The notes under the pieces: generated by a model
What the model was told of the DNA's origin: nothing
The model's database searches: none
What the model saw: only the letters and a program-made list of their open reading frames with translations
Part shown: in pieces, positions 11,348 to 22,428 of the stretch
How the letters are laid out: the number at the start of each line of letters is the position of its first letter
Numbering within the stretch: the first letter of the stretch is position 1
Translations under genes and position numbers: made by a program
DNA from: Thinopyrum elongatum
Taxonomy: Eukaryota; Streptophyta; Magnoliopsida; Poales; Poaceae
Reading direction: 5' to 3'
Length of the DNA: 64,000 nt
Assembly: GCA_011799875.1 (NCBI GenBank)
Contig: CM022302.1
Span: 181,156,942 to 181,220,941, forward strand

Positions 11348-11569
11348 GCCGTTGGCTCCTTCAGGCAAAAGTATTCTCGCAGGAATATTAAAAAAAAGTA
11401 TTCTCGCAGGGTGGTGTACTCCGTGTACGTTGTGTACCTGGAGAAGCTTCATGATCGTGCCGACAGATGAGATGGGATGTGGGATTGAACTATGTATGGC
11501 TATGTAGTGTCTTAATTATAAATGTGCTTGAGTATGCTTAATGACGGTTGAACTATATATGGTTGAACT
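11348..11569 (+). other. 3' flank of the zf-XS remnant up to the A1 insertion
   Basis: No gene is seen. The sequence continues after the A1 retrotransposon at 20781, as the duplicated GAACT on both sides shows. Confidence 0.6.
11565..11569 (+). repeat. TSD (GAACT), left of A1
   Basis: Identical to 20776-20780. It proves a complete insertion and gives the exact host junction. Confidence 0.95.
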
Positions 11570-13074
11570 TGATACGTCCATTTTGCATCATGCTTTTATA
11601 TTGATATTTATTGCATTATGGCCTATTATTACACATTCTAGCACAATATTTATGCCTTTTCTCTCTTATTTTACAAGGTTTATATGAAGAGGGAGAATGC
11701 CGGCAGCTGGAATTCTGGGCTGGAAAAGGAGCAAATCTGAGAGACCTATTTTGCACAACTCCAAAAGTCTTGAAACTTCAAGGAGAATTATTTTGAAATA
11801 TATAAAAAATATTGGGTGAAGAAAGCACCTAAGGGGACCCACCAGGCAGCCACAAGGGTGGGGGGCGCGCCTCCCTACCTTGTGGGCCACCTGGCAGGCC
11901 CCCGATGCCCATCTTCTGCTATATGATGTGTTTTGACCTGAAAAAAATCAGAAGGAAGCTTTCGGGATGAAGCGCCGCCGTCTCGAGGCGGAACCTGGGC
12001 AGAACCAATCTAGGGCTCCGGCGGAGCTGTTCTGTCGGAGAAACTTTCCTCTGGGAGGGGGAAATCGAAGCCATCGTCATCACCAACGATCCTCTCATCG
12101 AGAGGGGGTCAATCTCCATCAACATCTTCACCAGCACCATCTCCTCTCAAACCCTAGTTCATCTCTTGTATTCGAACTTAGTTTCAAAACCTCAGATTGG
12201 TACCTGTGGGTTGCTAGTAGTGTTGATTACTCCTTGTAGTTGATGCTAGTTGGTTTATTCGGTGGAAGATCATATGTTCAGATCCTTAATGCTATTCAAT
12301 ACCCCTCTGATTATGAACATGAATATGCTTTGTTAGTAGTTACATTTGTTCCTGAGGACATGGGAGAAGTCTTGTTATAAGTAATCATGTGAATTTGGTA
12401 TTCGTTCGATATTTTGATGAGATGTATGTTTTCTTTCCTCTAGTGGTGTTATGTGAACGTCGACTACATTACACTTCACCATGATTTGGGCATAGGGGAA
12501 GGCATTGGGAAGTAATAAGTAGATGATGGGTTGCTAGAGTGACAGAAGCATAAACCCTAGTTTATGCGTTGCTTCGTAAGGGGCTGATTTGGATCCATAT
12601 GTTTCATGCTATGGTTAGATTTATCTTAATTCTTCTTTCGTAGTTGCAGATGCTCGCGAGAGGGGTTAATCATAAGTGGGAGGCTTGTCCAAGTAAGGGC
12701 AGCACCCAAGCACCGGTCCACCCACATATCAAATTATGAAAGTAACGAACGCGAATCATATGAGCATGATGAAAACTAGCTTGACAGAAATTCCCATGTG
12801 TCCTCGGGAGCGCTTTGCTTTATATAAGAGTTTGTCCAGGCTTGTCCTTTGCTACAAAAAGGATTGGGCCACCTTGCTGCACCTTAGTTACTTTTTTTAC
12901 TTGTTACCCGTTACAAATTATTTTATCACACAACTATCTGTTACTGGTAATTTCAGTGCTTGCAGAGAATACCTTGCTAAAAACCGCTTGTCATTTCCTT
13001 CTGCTCCTCATTGGGTTCGACACTCTTACTTATCGAAAGGACTATGATAGATCCCCTATACTTGTGGGTCATCA
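11570..13074 (+). repeat. 5' LTR of A1 (1505 bp)
   Basis: It starts TGATACGTCC and ends GTGGGTCATCA. A TATATAAG box at 12821 is the likely core promoter. It lacks about 19 bp that are present in the 3' LTR near 19552-19573 within a GC-rich block bounded by short repeats. Confidence 0.95.
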
Positions 13075-13085
13075 AGACTCTTTTC

Positions 13086-13103
13086 TGGCGCCGTTGCCGG
13101 GGA
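13086..13103 (+). other. Primer-binding site of A1
   Basis: TGGCGCCGTTGCCGGGGA starts 11 bp after the LTR end. It is of the type described for Athila-lineage elements, usually assigned to Asp-tRNA. Confidence 0.75.
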
Positions 13104-13166
13104 GTGAAGCTCCTTTGGTAAGGAAACATTTATATAGTGTGCTGAAATTTACTGCCACTTGTCACT

Positions 13167-15170
13167 ATGGAAAATAATCCTTTGAGGGGCTTGTTCGGGG
13201 TATCTTCACCTCGACCAGAAGAGCAAAGAGTTGCTCCTCAACCTACTGCACCTACTGAAAATATTTATTATGAAATTCCTTTGGGTATGATAGAGAAACT
13301 GCTAGCTAATCCTTATGCAGGAGATGGAACATTACATCCCGATATGCACCTAATCTATGTGGATGAAGTTTGTGGATTATTTAAGCTTGCAGGTTTGCCC
13401 GAGGATGATGTCAAGAAGAAGGTCTTCCCTTTATCTTTGAAGGGAAAGGCATTGACATGGTATAGGCAATGTGATGATATTGGATCATGGAACTACAACC
13501 GATTGAAATTGGAATTTCATCAGAAGTTTTATCCTATGCATTTGGTTCATCGTGATCAGAATTATATTGATAATTTTTGGCCTTGTGAAGGAGAAAGTAT
13601 TGCTCAAGATTGGGGGAGGCTTAAGTCAATGTTATATTCATGCCCCAATCATGAGCTCTCAAGGGAAATTATTATTCAGAATTTTTATGCTCGGCTTTCT
13701 CGTAATGATCAATGCATGCTCGATACTTCTTGCACCGGTTCTTTTATGAAGAAGACTATTGAATTCAAATGGGATTTATTGGAAAGAATTAAACGGAACT
13801 CTAAAGATTCAGAACTCGATGAAGGTAAGGAGTCAGGTATAAACCTTAAGTTTGATTGTGTTAAATCTTTCATGGATACCGATGCTTTTCGTGATTTTAG
13901 CACTAAATATGGACTTGACTCTGAGATAGTAGCTTCCTTTTGTGAATCATTTGCTACTCATGTTGATCTCCCTAAGGAGAAGTGGTTTAAATATCATCCT
14001 CCCATTGAAGTAAAAGAAGAAACTATTACTTATAATGTTGATCCTATTGTTCCTACTGCTGATATTGAGAAACCACCTTTTCCTGTTAGAATAAAGGATC
14101 ATGCTAAAGCTTCAACTGTGGTTTGTAAGAGTAATATTAGAACACCTACACCCCCTGAACAAATTAAAGTTGAACCTAGTATTGCTATGGTTAAAGATCT
14201 CCTGGTCGATAATGTTGATGAGCATGTTATTTATTTCTGTGGTGAAGCTGCTAGAATTGCTAAACCTGATATTAAAGACAAACATAGACCCGTTATTGGC
14301 ATGCCTGTTGTTTCTGTTAAAATAGGAGATCATTGTTATCATGGTTTATGTGACGTGGGTGCTAGTGTGAGTGCAATTCCTTATACCTTATATCAAGAAA
14401 TTATGAATGATATTGCACCTACTGAGATAGTAGATATTGATGCTACTATTAAACTTGCCAATAGAGATACTATATCACCAATTGGGATTGTTAGAGATGT
14501 TGAAGTCTTGTGTGGGAAAATAAAATACCCTACTGATTTTCTTGTTCTTGATTCCCCACAAGATGATTTTTGTCCCATTATATTTGGTAGACCCTTCTTG
14601 AATACTGTTAATGCTAGGATAGACTGTGAGAAAGAAATTGTTACTGTAAGCTTTGGGGATGTGTCTCATGATTTTAATTTCTCTAAATTTCGTAGACAAC
14701 CCCATGATAAGGAATTGCCTAGTAAGGATGAAATCATTGGTCTTGCTTCTATTGCCGTGCCTCCTACCGATCATTTAGAACAATATTTGCTAGATCATGA
14801 AAATGATATGTTTATGAATGAAAGAAGGGAGTTAGATGAAATATTCTTTAACCAAATGCCTGTTTTGAAACACAATTTGCCTGTTGAAATCCTTGGAGAT
14901 CCTCCTCCACCCAAGGGTGATCCCGTGTTTGAGCTTAAACAATTACCTGATACTTTGAAATATGCTTATCTTGATGAAAAGAAGACATATCCTGTTATTA
15001 TTAGTGCTAACCTTTCAGAGCATGAAGAAAAGAAATTATTGAAAACTCTGAGGAAGCACCGTGCTGCTATTGGATATACTCTTGATGATCTTAAGGGCAT
15101 TAGTCCCACTCTATGTCAGCACAAAATTAATATGGAGCCTGATGCTAAACCAGTTGTTGATCACCAATGA
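13167..15170 (+). CDS. A1 gag-protease polyprotein (open, 667 codons)
   Basis: The open frame starts at ATG 13167 with MENNPLRGLFG. Residues about 40-230 form the capsid-like gag region of Gypsy elements (LKGKALTWY...FHQKFYP). An aspartic-protease-like motif GLCDVGASVSAIP lies near residues 390-405 (D-V-G-A-S in place of D-T/S-G). The frame then runs toward RT and is closed by TGA at 15168-15170. The related copy A2 has CGA at this place, so the stop is a C-to-T change. Gag would form the retroelement particle and the protease would cleave it. Given the downstream damage, the element cannot move on its own. Confidence 0.85.
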   Translation: MENNPLRGLFGVSSPRPEEQRVAPQPTAPTENIYYEIPLGMIEKLLANPYAGDGTLHPDMHLIYVDEVCGLFKLAGLPEDDVKKKVFPLSLKGKALTWYRQCDDIGSWNYNRLKLEFHQKFYPMHLVHRDQNYIDNFWPCEGESIAQDWGRLKSMLYSCPNHELSREIIIQNFYARLSRNDQCMLDTSCTGSFMKKTIEFKWDLLERIKRNSKDSELDEGKESGINLKFDCVKSFMDTDAFRDFSTKYGLDSEIVASFCESFATHVDLPKEKWFKYHPPIEVKEETITYNVDPIVPTADIEKPPFPVRIKDHAKASTVVCKSNIRTPTPPEQIKVEPSIAMVKDLLVDNVDEHVIYFCGEAARIAKPDIKDKHRPVIGMPVVSVKIGDHCYHGLCDVGASVSAIPYTLYQEIMNDIAPTEIVDIDATIKLANRDTISPIGIVRDVEVLCGKIKYPTDFLVLDSPQDDFCPIIFGRPFLNTVNARIDCEKEIVTVSFGDVSHDFNFSKFRRQPHDKELPSKDEIIGLASIAVPPTDHLEQYLLDHENDMFMNERRELDEIFFNQMPVLKHNLPVEILGDPPPPKGDPVFELKQLPDTLKYAYLDEKKTYPVIISANLSEHEEKKLLKTLRKHRAAIGYTLDDLKGISPTLCQHKINMEPDAKPVVDHQ

Positions 15171-15892
15171 CGGTTAAATCCTAAGATGAAGGAAGTGGTA
15201 AGAAATGAAATACTAAAACTTCTAGAGGCTGGTATAATTTATCCTATTGCTGATAGTAGATGGGTAAGTCCTGTTCATTGTGTCCCTAAGAAGGGAGGTA
15301 TTACTGTTGTTCCTAATGATAAGAATGAATTGATTCCACAAAGAATTGTTACATGTTATAGAATGGTAATTGATTTTCGCAAATTAAACAAAGCTACTAG
15401 AAAAGATCATTACCCTCTACCTTTTATTGATCAAATGCTAGAAAAATTATCCAAACATACACATTTTTGCTTTCTAGATGGTTATTCTGGTTTTTCTCAA
15501 ATACCTATGTCAAAAGAGGACCAAGAAAAGACCACTTTTACTTGCCCTTTCGGTACCTTTGCTTATAGACGTATGCCTTTTGGTTTATGCAATGCACCTG
15601 CTACCTTTCAAAGATGTATGACTGCTATATTCTCTGACTTTTGTGAAAAGATTGTTGAGGTTTTCATGGATGATTTTTCCGTTTATGGAACTTCTTTTGA
15701 TGATTGCTTAAGCAACCTTGATCGAGTTTTGTAGAGATGTGAAGAAACTAATCTTGTCTTGAATTGGGAGAAGTGCCACTTTATGGTTAATGAAGGTATT
15801 GTCTTGGGGCATAAAGTTTCTGAAAGAGGTATTGAAGTTGATAAAGCTAAAGTAGATGCTATTGAAAAGATGCCGTGTCCTAAAGATATCAA
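15171..15892 (+). pseudogene. A1 reverse-transcriptase remnant
   Basis: In phase after the TGA comes the N-terminal RT, with RMVIDFRKLNKATRKDHYPLP, GYSGFSQIP and the active-site block FMDDFSVYG at about 15665-15690. A TAG at 15732-15734 (CAG in A2) breaks it. The sequence ends at about 15892, where it jumps directly into the integrase zinc region. The two sides share only AG at the junction. RNase H is entirely missing. Confidence 0.85.
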
Positions 15893-17024
15893 AGATCCTA
15901 CGCAAGTGCCACTCCAAAGCTTATGGAGGACAACATGCTGGAGATAGAACTGCGCACAAGGTTTGCAATCAGGTTTTTATTGGCCTAGTCTCTTCAAGGA
16001 TGCCCGTAAGTTTGTCTTGTCTTGTGATGAATGCCAGAGAATTGGCAATATTAGTAGACGTTAGGAAATGCCTATGAATTATTCGCTTGTTATTGAACCA
16101 TTTGATGTTTGGGGCTTTGATTATATGGGACCTTTTCCTTCCTCTAATGGGTATACACATATTTTAGTTGCTGTTGATTATGTTACTAAGTGGGTAGAAG
16201 CTATTCCAACTAGTAGTGCTGATCATAACACTTCTATTAAGATGCTTAAAGAAGTTATTTTTCCGAGGTTTGGAGTCCCTAGATATTTAATGACTGATGG
16301 TGGTTCACATTTTATTCATGGTGCTTTCCGTAAAATGCTTGCTAAATATGATGTCAACCATAGAATTGCATCTCCATATCACCCTCAGTCTAGTGGTCAA
16401 GTAGAATTGAGCAATAGAGAGATTAAATTAATTTTGTAAAAGACTGTTAATAGATCTAGAAAGAATTGGTCTGAGAAACTTGATGATGCATTATGGGCTT
16501 ATAGAACTGCTTATAAAAACCCTATGAGTATGTCTCCATATAAAATGGTTTATGGAAAAGCATGTCACTTACCTCTTGAACTAGAACATAAAGCGTATTA
16601 GGCTATTAAAGATCTCAACTATAATTTCAAACTTGCCGGTGAGAAGAGGTTGTTTGACATTAGCTCACTTGATGAATGGAGAACCCAAGCTTATGGGAAT
16701 GCCAAGTTGTTTAAAGAAAAAGTTAAAAGATGGCATGACAAAAGGATACAAAAGCGTGAGTTTAATGTAGGTGATCATGTTTTGCTATACAACTCTTGTT
16801 TAAGATTTTTTGCAGGAAAGCTTCTCTCTAAATGGGAAGGTCCTTACATTATTGAAGAGGTCTATCGTTCCGGTGCCATTAAGATCAACAATGCCGAAGG
16901 CACCAACCCGAATGTGGTAAACGGTCAAAGAATCAAACATTATATTTCAGGTACTCCCATAAATGTCGAGACGAATATTATCAATATTGTAACACCGGAG
17001 GAGTACATAAGGGACACTTTCTAG
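15893..17024 (+). pseudogene. A1 integrase remnant
   Basis: It begins within the zinc-binding part and continues through the catalytic core: [21 protein letters not shown], and QVELSNREI with the third acidic residue. The C-terminal part extends to about 17024. Stops at 16062 (TAG for CAG), 16437 (TAA for CAA), 16602 (TAG for TGG) and 17022 (TAG for CAG) are all C-to-T or G-to-A changes relative to A2. Non-functional. Confidence 0.85.
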
Positions 17025-17357
17025 AATGTTTCAGACTCCGGAAAGGAATAGGTATGTGGTACGGTAAGTAAACCAACTCCAAAATTGTTCTAATGGCAAT
17101 TTTTCTCCATTTTGGAATATTTAAAAAATTAGGAAAATTAAAAGTAGTCCGAAAAGTGCACGAGGAAGCGACAAGGTAGGGAGGCGCGCCCCCACCCTTG
17201 CCGCCACCTTGTGTGCCCTCCGAACTCCGTTTTCTTGCACAATACCTCTTTTAGTCGGTAAAAATTCATTATATAATCTCCCGAAGGTTTTGACCACTGT
17301 ACCACGGCAAATTCCTCTGTTCTTGTTTCATGCTGTTTTCTTGGCAGATCTGAAAAT

Positions 17358-17573
17358 ATGTCGTCTCAAGATTCGGAGGGAGAGAGCTATGTCGCTGATT
17401 TCATTGCCAACCCAAAGGTTTATGGGGAGGTGGAGCATTATGGCTGGACTACGGAGGAGGAGGAAGACTCCGACATGGAGAGGACAAGGGATGATAGTTC
17501 TGATGAGGATGAAGCTCCATTACCCCAACCTGGGGACATGGGAACAAGCAAGAATTATGCAAAAAGATATTAA
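17358..17573 (+). CDS. A1 post-pol acidic ORF, shortened (71 aa)
   Basis: Starts MSSQDSEGESYVADF and is strongly acidic (TTEEEEDSD). The corresponding ORF in A2 (34358-33933) has 141 residues and a lysine/glutamate-rich, coiled-coil-like second half. The A1 copy lost part of that half by a deletion near 17540. It sits between pol and the 3' LTR, where Athila elements can have extra ORFs. Function unknown; no membrane segment is seen, so it does not look envelope-like. Confidence 0.5.
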   Translation: MSSQDSEGESYVADFIANPKVYGEVEHYGWTTEEEEDSDMERTRDDSSDEDEAPLPQPGDMGTSKNYAKRY

Positions 17574-19240
17574 CATTGGAACAGGAGATCTCTAACCTGA
17601 GGGGGGAAAATCTAATCCTCAAGCGTAAGTTGAGGAAAAAGGATAAAATTTCATCATTAACCACTCCATCATCACCACCTCCGAAGAAAGAGATCTAAAT
17701 ACATGGGTATGGGCACTCCCCTTGGCAATTGCCAAGCTTGGGGGAGGTGCCCCAGTATCATATCACCATCACATCTTTACTTTTACCATTTTTCTTAGTT
17801 CGATCCTTTTGGTTATATTTTGATCTAGTAGAATAAAAGTTTTTAGTATGATCTAGCTTTGAGTTTTGCTTTATGTTCCCTCTATGTAATCGAGTCCGTG
17901 AGTTATATAATAAAGAGTAGTTTTGAGTTGAGGGCTTTGCTTTCTTGCTATGATCTTGAGGGAATAAATAAAAGAAAGAATAAAAAGAAAGATCGTATAA
18001 TGATCTTATGGAGAGTAATGACTTCACATATAAAGAGTATGATGAATAGAAGTTGTTGAGAGTTGACAAACATAGTTTTGGTCATTGTGCAATTAATAGG
18101 AAGTAATAAAGAAAGAGAGTTTTCACATATAAATATACTATCTTGGACATCTTTTGTAATTGTGAGCACTCATTAAAATATGACATGCTAAAAAGTTGAT
18201 GTTGGACAAGGAAGACAACATAATGGGTTATGTTTTCTTATATCCGAATAGAAGTTATAGTGTCTTGGATCCTCCAACATGTTGAGCTTGCTTTTCCTTC
18301 TTATGCTAGCCAAATTCTTTGCACCAAATAGAGATACTACTTGTGCATCCAAACATCCCTTAAACCAGTTTCACCATGAGAGTCCACCATACCTACCTAT
18401 GGATTGAGTAAGATCCTTCAAGTAAGTTGTCATCGGTGCAAGCAATAAAAATTGCACTCTAAATATGTATGATCTATTAGTGTGAAGAAAATAAGCTTTA
18501 TACGAACTTGTGATATGGAAGAAATAAAAGCGACGGACTGCATAATAAAGTTCTTTATCACAAGCGGCAATATAAAGTGACGTTCTTTTGCATTAAGATT
18601 TTGTGCATCCAACAATAAAAGCGCATGACAACCTCTGCTTCCCTCTGCAAAGGGCATATCTTTTACTTTTATCTTCTACCCTTATACAAGTGTCATGGTG
18701 ATCTTCACCTTTCCTTTTTACATTTTTTCTTTTGGCAAGCACTATGTGTTGGAGAAGGATCCAGATATATATATATCCACTCGGATGTAGGTTATCATAA
18801 AGTATTATTGTTGACATTACCCTTGAGGTAAAAGGTTGGGAGGCGAAACTATAAGCCCCAACTTTCTCTGTGTCCGACTGAGGCTTCGAACCCATAAGTA
18901 TCGCGTGAGTGTTAGCAATTGTAAAAGATTAAATGATAGTTGAGTATGTGGACTTGCTGAAAAGCTCTTGAATTGACTCTTTCCGATGTTATGATAAATT
19001 GCAATTGCTTCAATGACTGAGATCATAGTTTGTTAGTTTTCAATGAAATTTCTGATTCATACTTTACCTTGTGAACAAATTGTTACTTTAGCATAAGAAA
19101 TTATATGACAATATTTGTTGTTGTTCTAAAGATAATCATGATGCCCTAATGTCCGTATTTTATTTTATCGACACCTCTATCTCTAAACATGTGGACATAT
19201 TTTTCGATTTCGGCTTTCGCTTGAGGATAAGCGAGGTCTA
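17574..19240 (+). other. A1 3' non-coding region
   Basis: About 1.7 kb of AT-rich sequence between the last ORF and the polypurine tract, colinear with 33932-32383 of A2. No gene is seen. Confidence 0.8.
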
Positions 19241-19253
19241 AGCTTGGGGGAGT
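19241..19253 (+). other. Polypurine tract of A1
   Basis: AAGCTTGGGGGAGT abuts the 3' LTR, in the place of the plus-strand priming site. The tract in A2 is at 32368-32382. Confidence 0.8.
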
Positions 19254-20775
19254 TGATACGTCCATTTTGCATCATGCTTTTATATTGATATTTATTGCAT
19301 TATGGGCTGTTATTACACATTCTAGCACAATACTTATGCCTTTTCTCTCTTATTTTACAAGGTTTATATGAAGAGGGAGAATGCCGACAGCTGGAATTCT
19401 GGGCTGGAAAAGGAGCAAATCTGAGAGACCTATTCTGCACAACTCCAAAAGTCCTGAAACTTCACGGAGAATTATTTTGGAATATGTAAAAAATATTGGG
19501 CGAAGAAAGCACCTAAGGGGACCCACCAGGCAGCCACAAGGGTGGGGGGCGCACCCGACCCCCCTGGGCGTGCCTCCCTACCTTGTGGGCCACCTGGCAG
19601 GCCCCCGATGCCCATCTTCTGCTATATGATGTGTTTTGACCTAAAAAAATCAGAAGGAAGCTTTCGGGATGAAGCGCCGCCGTCTCGACGCGGAACCTGG
19701 GCAGAACCAATCTAGGGCTCCGGCGGAGCTGTTCTGCTGGAGAAACTTCCCTCCGGGAGGGGGAAATCGAAGCCATCATCATCACCAACGATCCTGTCAT
19801 CGAGAGGGGGTCAATCTACATCAACATCTTCATCAGCACCATCTCCTCTCAAACCCTAGTTCATCTCTTGTATCCGATCTTTGTCTCAAAACCTCAGATT
19901 GGTACCTGTGGGTTGCTACTAGTGTTGATTACTCCTTGTAGTTGATGGTAGTTGGTTTATTCGGTGGAAGATCATATGTTCAGATCCTTAAAGCTATTCA
20001 ATACCCCTCTAATTATGAACATGAATATGCTTTGTGAGTAGTTACGTTTGTTCCTGAGGACATGGGAGAAGTCTTGTTATAAGTAATCATGTGAATTTGG
20101 TATTCGTTCGATATTTTGATGAGATGTATGTTGTCTTTCCTCTAGTGGTGTTATGTGAACGTAGACTACATGACTCTTCACCATGATTTGGGCCTAGGGG
20201 AAGGCATTGGGAAGTAATAAGTAGATGATGGGTTGCTAGAGTGACAGAAGCATAAACCCTAGTTTGTGCGTTGCTTCGTAAGGGGCTGATTTGGATCCAT
20301 ATGTTTCATGCTATGGTTAGATTTATCTTAATTCTTCTTTCGTAGTTGCGGATGCTTGCGAGAGGGGTTAATCATAAGTGGGAGGCTTGTCCAAGTAAGG
20401 GCAGCACCCAAGCACCGGTCCACCCACATATCAAATTATCAAAGTAACGAACGCGAATCATATGAGCATGATGAAAACTAGCTTGACAGAAATTCCCACG
20501 TGTCCTCGGGAGCGCTTTGCTTTATATAAGAGTTTGTCCAGGCTTGTCCTTTGCTACAAAAAGGATTGGGCCACCTTGCTGCACCTTAGTTACTTTTGTT
20601 ACTTGTTACCCATTACAAATTATTTATCACACAACTATCTGTTACCGGTAATTTCAGTGCTTGCAGAGAATACCTTGCTGAAAATCGCTTGTCATTTCCT
20701 TCTGCTCCTCGTTGGGTTCGACACTCTTACTTATCGAAAGGACTACGATAGAACCCCTATACTTATGGGTCATCA
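19254..20775 (+). repeat. 3' LTR of A1 (1522 bp)
   Basis: Colinear with 11570-13074 with scattered substitutions and one indel of about 19 bp. It ends TCATCA, followed by the TSD. Confidence 0.95.
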
Positions 20776-20780
20776 GAACT
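20776..20780 (+). repeat. TSD (GAACT), right of A1
   Basis: Identical to 11565-11569. Confidence 0.95.
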
Positions 20781-21403
20781 ATGCTTGTGTACACTTATTA
20801 TCTATGCCCGAGTATGTTTAATCTATGTTTACTTATGTCTAAATGTGAGATATGGATGCACTCAGTTCCGTTGATGGAATTTTATGCATATTATGGTGAA
20901 TGTTTAGCGTGGGTAAAAATTTCAGATTCAACCGACGAAGGAAAAGTGGAATCACCCTAAAACATGGTTATTTTTCTCAAATTGAAACCATGTGCAGTGA
21001 CTTCTATTTTCCTAGTTACGTTAATCACACACGGTTGGCTCTAGCAAACCGTTGCCTCCGAAACTCTTTGTGGGACAGAAAACCCTCACCACCCAACTCA
21101 AAAAGGAAAAAAGAAAACCCCTACTCACCATCCTCACATCACAAAAACCCTCACCCCGCCCGCCACCCCCTCCGGTCCCCATTCACAACTGCACAAGCTC
21201 CTCCACGACTCTGCATGGCACCGCCTATTGCCGCGGCAACCACTTAGCTCAACGCCCGTCGCCACCGCTAGGCTGTCGCAAACCCCACCACATTTTGCCA
21301 CTTCCGCTTGCCGCCGCCTATCGCCGTCGACTTTCTCGATGCTGCTCGCCGTCGACCCAGCTCCGCCCGATTGGGGAATCCACGGTATTGAGGGTTTGTT
21401 CTC
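20781..21403 (+). other. Host sequence between A1 and the F-box-type gene
   Basis: Continues the DNA left of A1. It contains a CACACGGTTGGCTCTAGCAAACCG word like CACTA subterminal repeats (about 21025-21055), then a C-rich stretch that could be a 5' UTR. The short ORFs here are not convincing. Confidence 0.5.
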
Positions 21404-22240
21404 ATGGACAACAAGGTAACTAATTTACTGAGATATTCTCTCATCTCTTATCCCAGTTCATCTGCCTCCTTTACTCACCCGGCCGAAATCGCCGTGAATT
21501 CATTTTTATTCGAGCTGATTTGAGGGTTTTCTTTCATTCATAGAGTGTATAGTGCACAGACACATCAGGACTCTGCGGCCTCGGCCAGACATCCGTGGAC
21601 TTCCATCTCACCGTACCAGATGACTTCAAGATGCGCACGGTATGTTCAATCTCACCCTACACCGGTTGTCATGGCCTACTTTCCTGAACATATACTATAT
21701 ATTGCTACATTTGGATAAAAGGTGCCACTTGCAGCATATACGTCAAAGGGGATTTTTTTCCTCTTCTTTCTATATTAGGCAAATTAATGATGTATTGTTC
21801 TCTTGATTACTCTCATATTTCCATGACATCATGGTTACACTATCTGTTTAATTATAGATTTTTGTCCTTTGATTTCAACTAATGTATTGTTCTTTCAATT
21901 TCGCCCATATTTGCTTGTTACTATATTCTTTAACAATCCTACCATTTTCTGCAGCACATCCCTTGCTATGCAACAACATCTGTAGTACACAATCTTGCCC
22001 TTTACATAACTCAAGACAGCAGGGATGTCATACTGAACACAAACCATGGATTTACAATCGTTGCTTCTGTAAGACTTGATGAACGTGGTCACTCCTATTT
22101 TGGCATGGGCCTTTGGACATCAATTTCTAAGTTTTATGTACTGAAAGCTGGCACTAAAATTGCACTGCACATAAAAGAGCCTGGTCATGAGATATATGCT
22201 AACTTCCCCGACGATATCATCCGTCCAGATTTTGTTTGAA
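21404..22240 (+). pseudogene. B3-like N-terminal exons, spliced in phase to the F-box part
   Basis: Exon 1 is ATGGACAACAAG (21404-21415) before a GTAACT donor. Exon 2 (21544-21639) carries QTSVDFHLTVPDDFKMRT, but its start appears shifted by a small insertion. Exon 3 (21955-22240) encodes about 95 residues including SYFGMGLWTSISKFYVL. Its last part (G-x-G-x-W..., then L-x-x-G) resembles the C-terminal half of a plant B3 fold, but that is tentative. A TGA at 22237-22239 closes it one base before a GTAAGT donor. Joining to the acceptor at 22428 puts the F-box exon in the same reading frame, so TGA (probably once CGA) may have split a single chimeric gene. I cannot prove the fusion from this copy alone. 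Confidence 0.45.
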
Positions 22241-22428
22241 GTAAGTGTTCTTTTCAAGTATCTGCATATTGACTTACCCAGCAATATCAAAGGAATCATG
22301 TAGTATTTAAGCAACCAATTGTTATTCCATTTTCTTACTCTATTCCTACCTACTAACTTCTAGTTACCAATACACTTTTCTTTTGCCCTGTTTTAACTAA
22401 ATATTCCCTGTACTCGCACTTCTATCAG

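Larger units (their letters stand above)
11570..20775 (+). mobile_element. Element A1: complete Athila-like Gypsy retrotransposon, coding-defective
   Basis: Two LTRs (1505 and 1522 bp, TGATACGTCC...TCATCA) flank a PBS, gag-protease, RT and integrase remnants, a small acidic ORF and a polypurine tract. A perfect 5-bp target-site duplication GAACT lies at 11565-11569 and 20776-20780. Coding damage is extensive: six stops and a deletion of about 0.83 kb removing the end of RT, RNase H and the start of integrase, judged against the related copy A2 (equivalent to about 35843-36670). LTR and gag features suggest the Athila lineage (Sabrina/WHAM-like in wheat naming, unverified). Confidence 0.95.

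Noticed and set aside
17358..17573. Envelope-like gene in the Athila-type elements
   Set aside because: The post-pol ORF is short and acidic, with no signal peptide or membrane segment.
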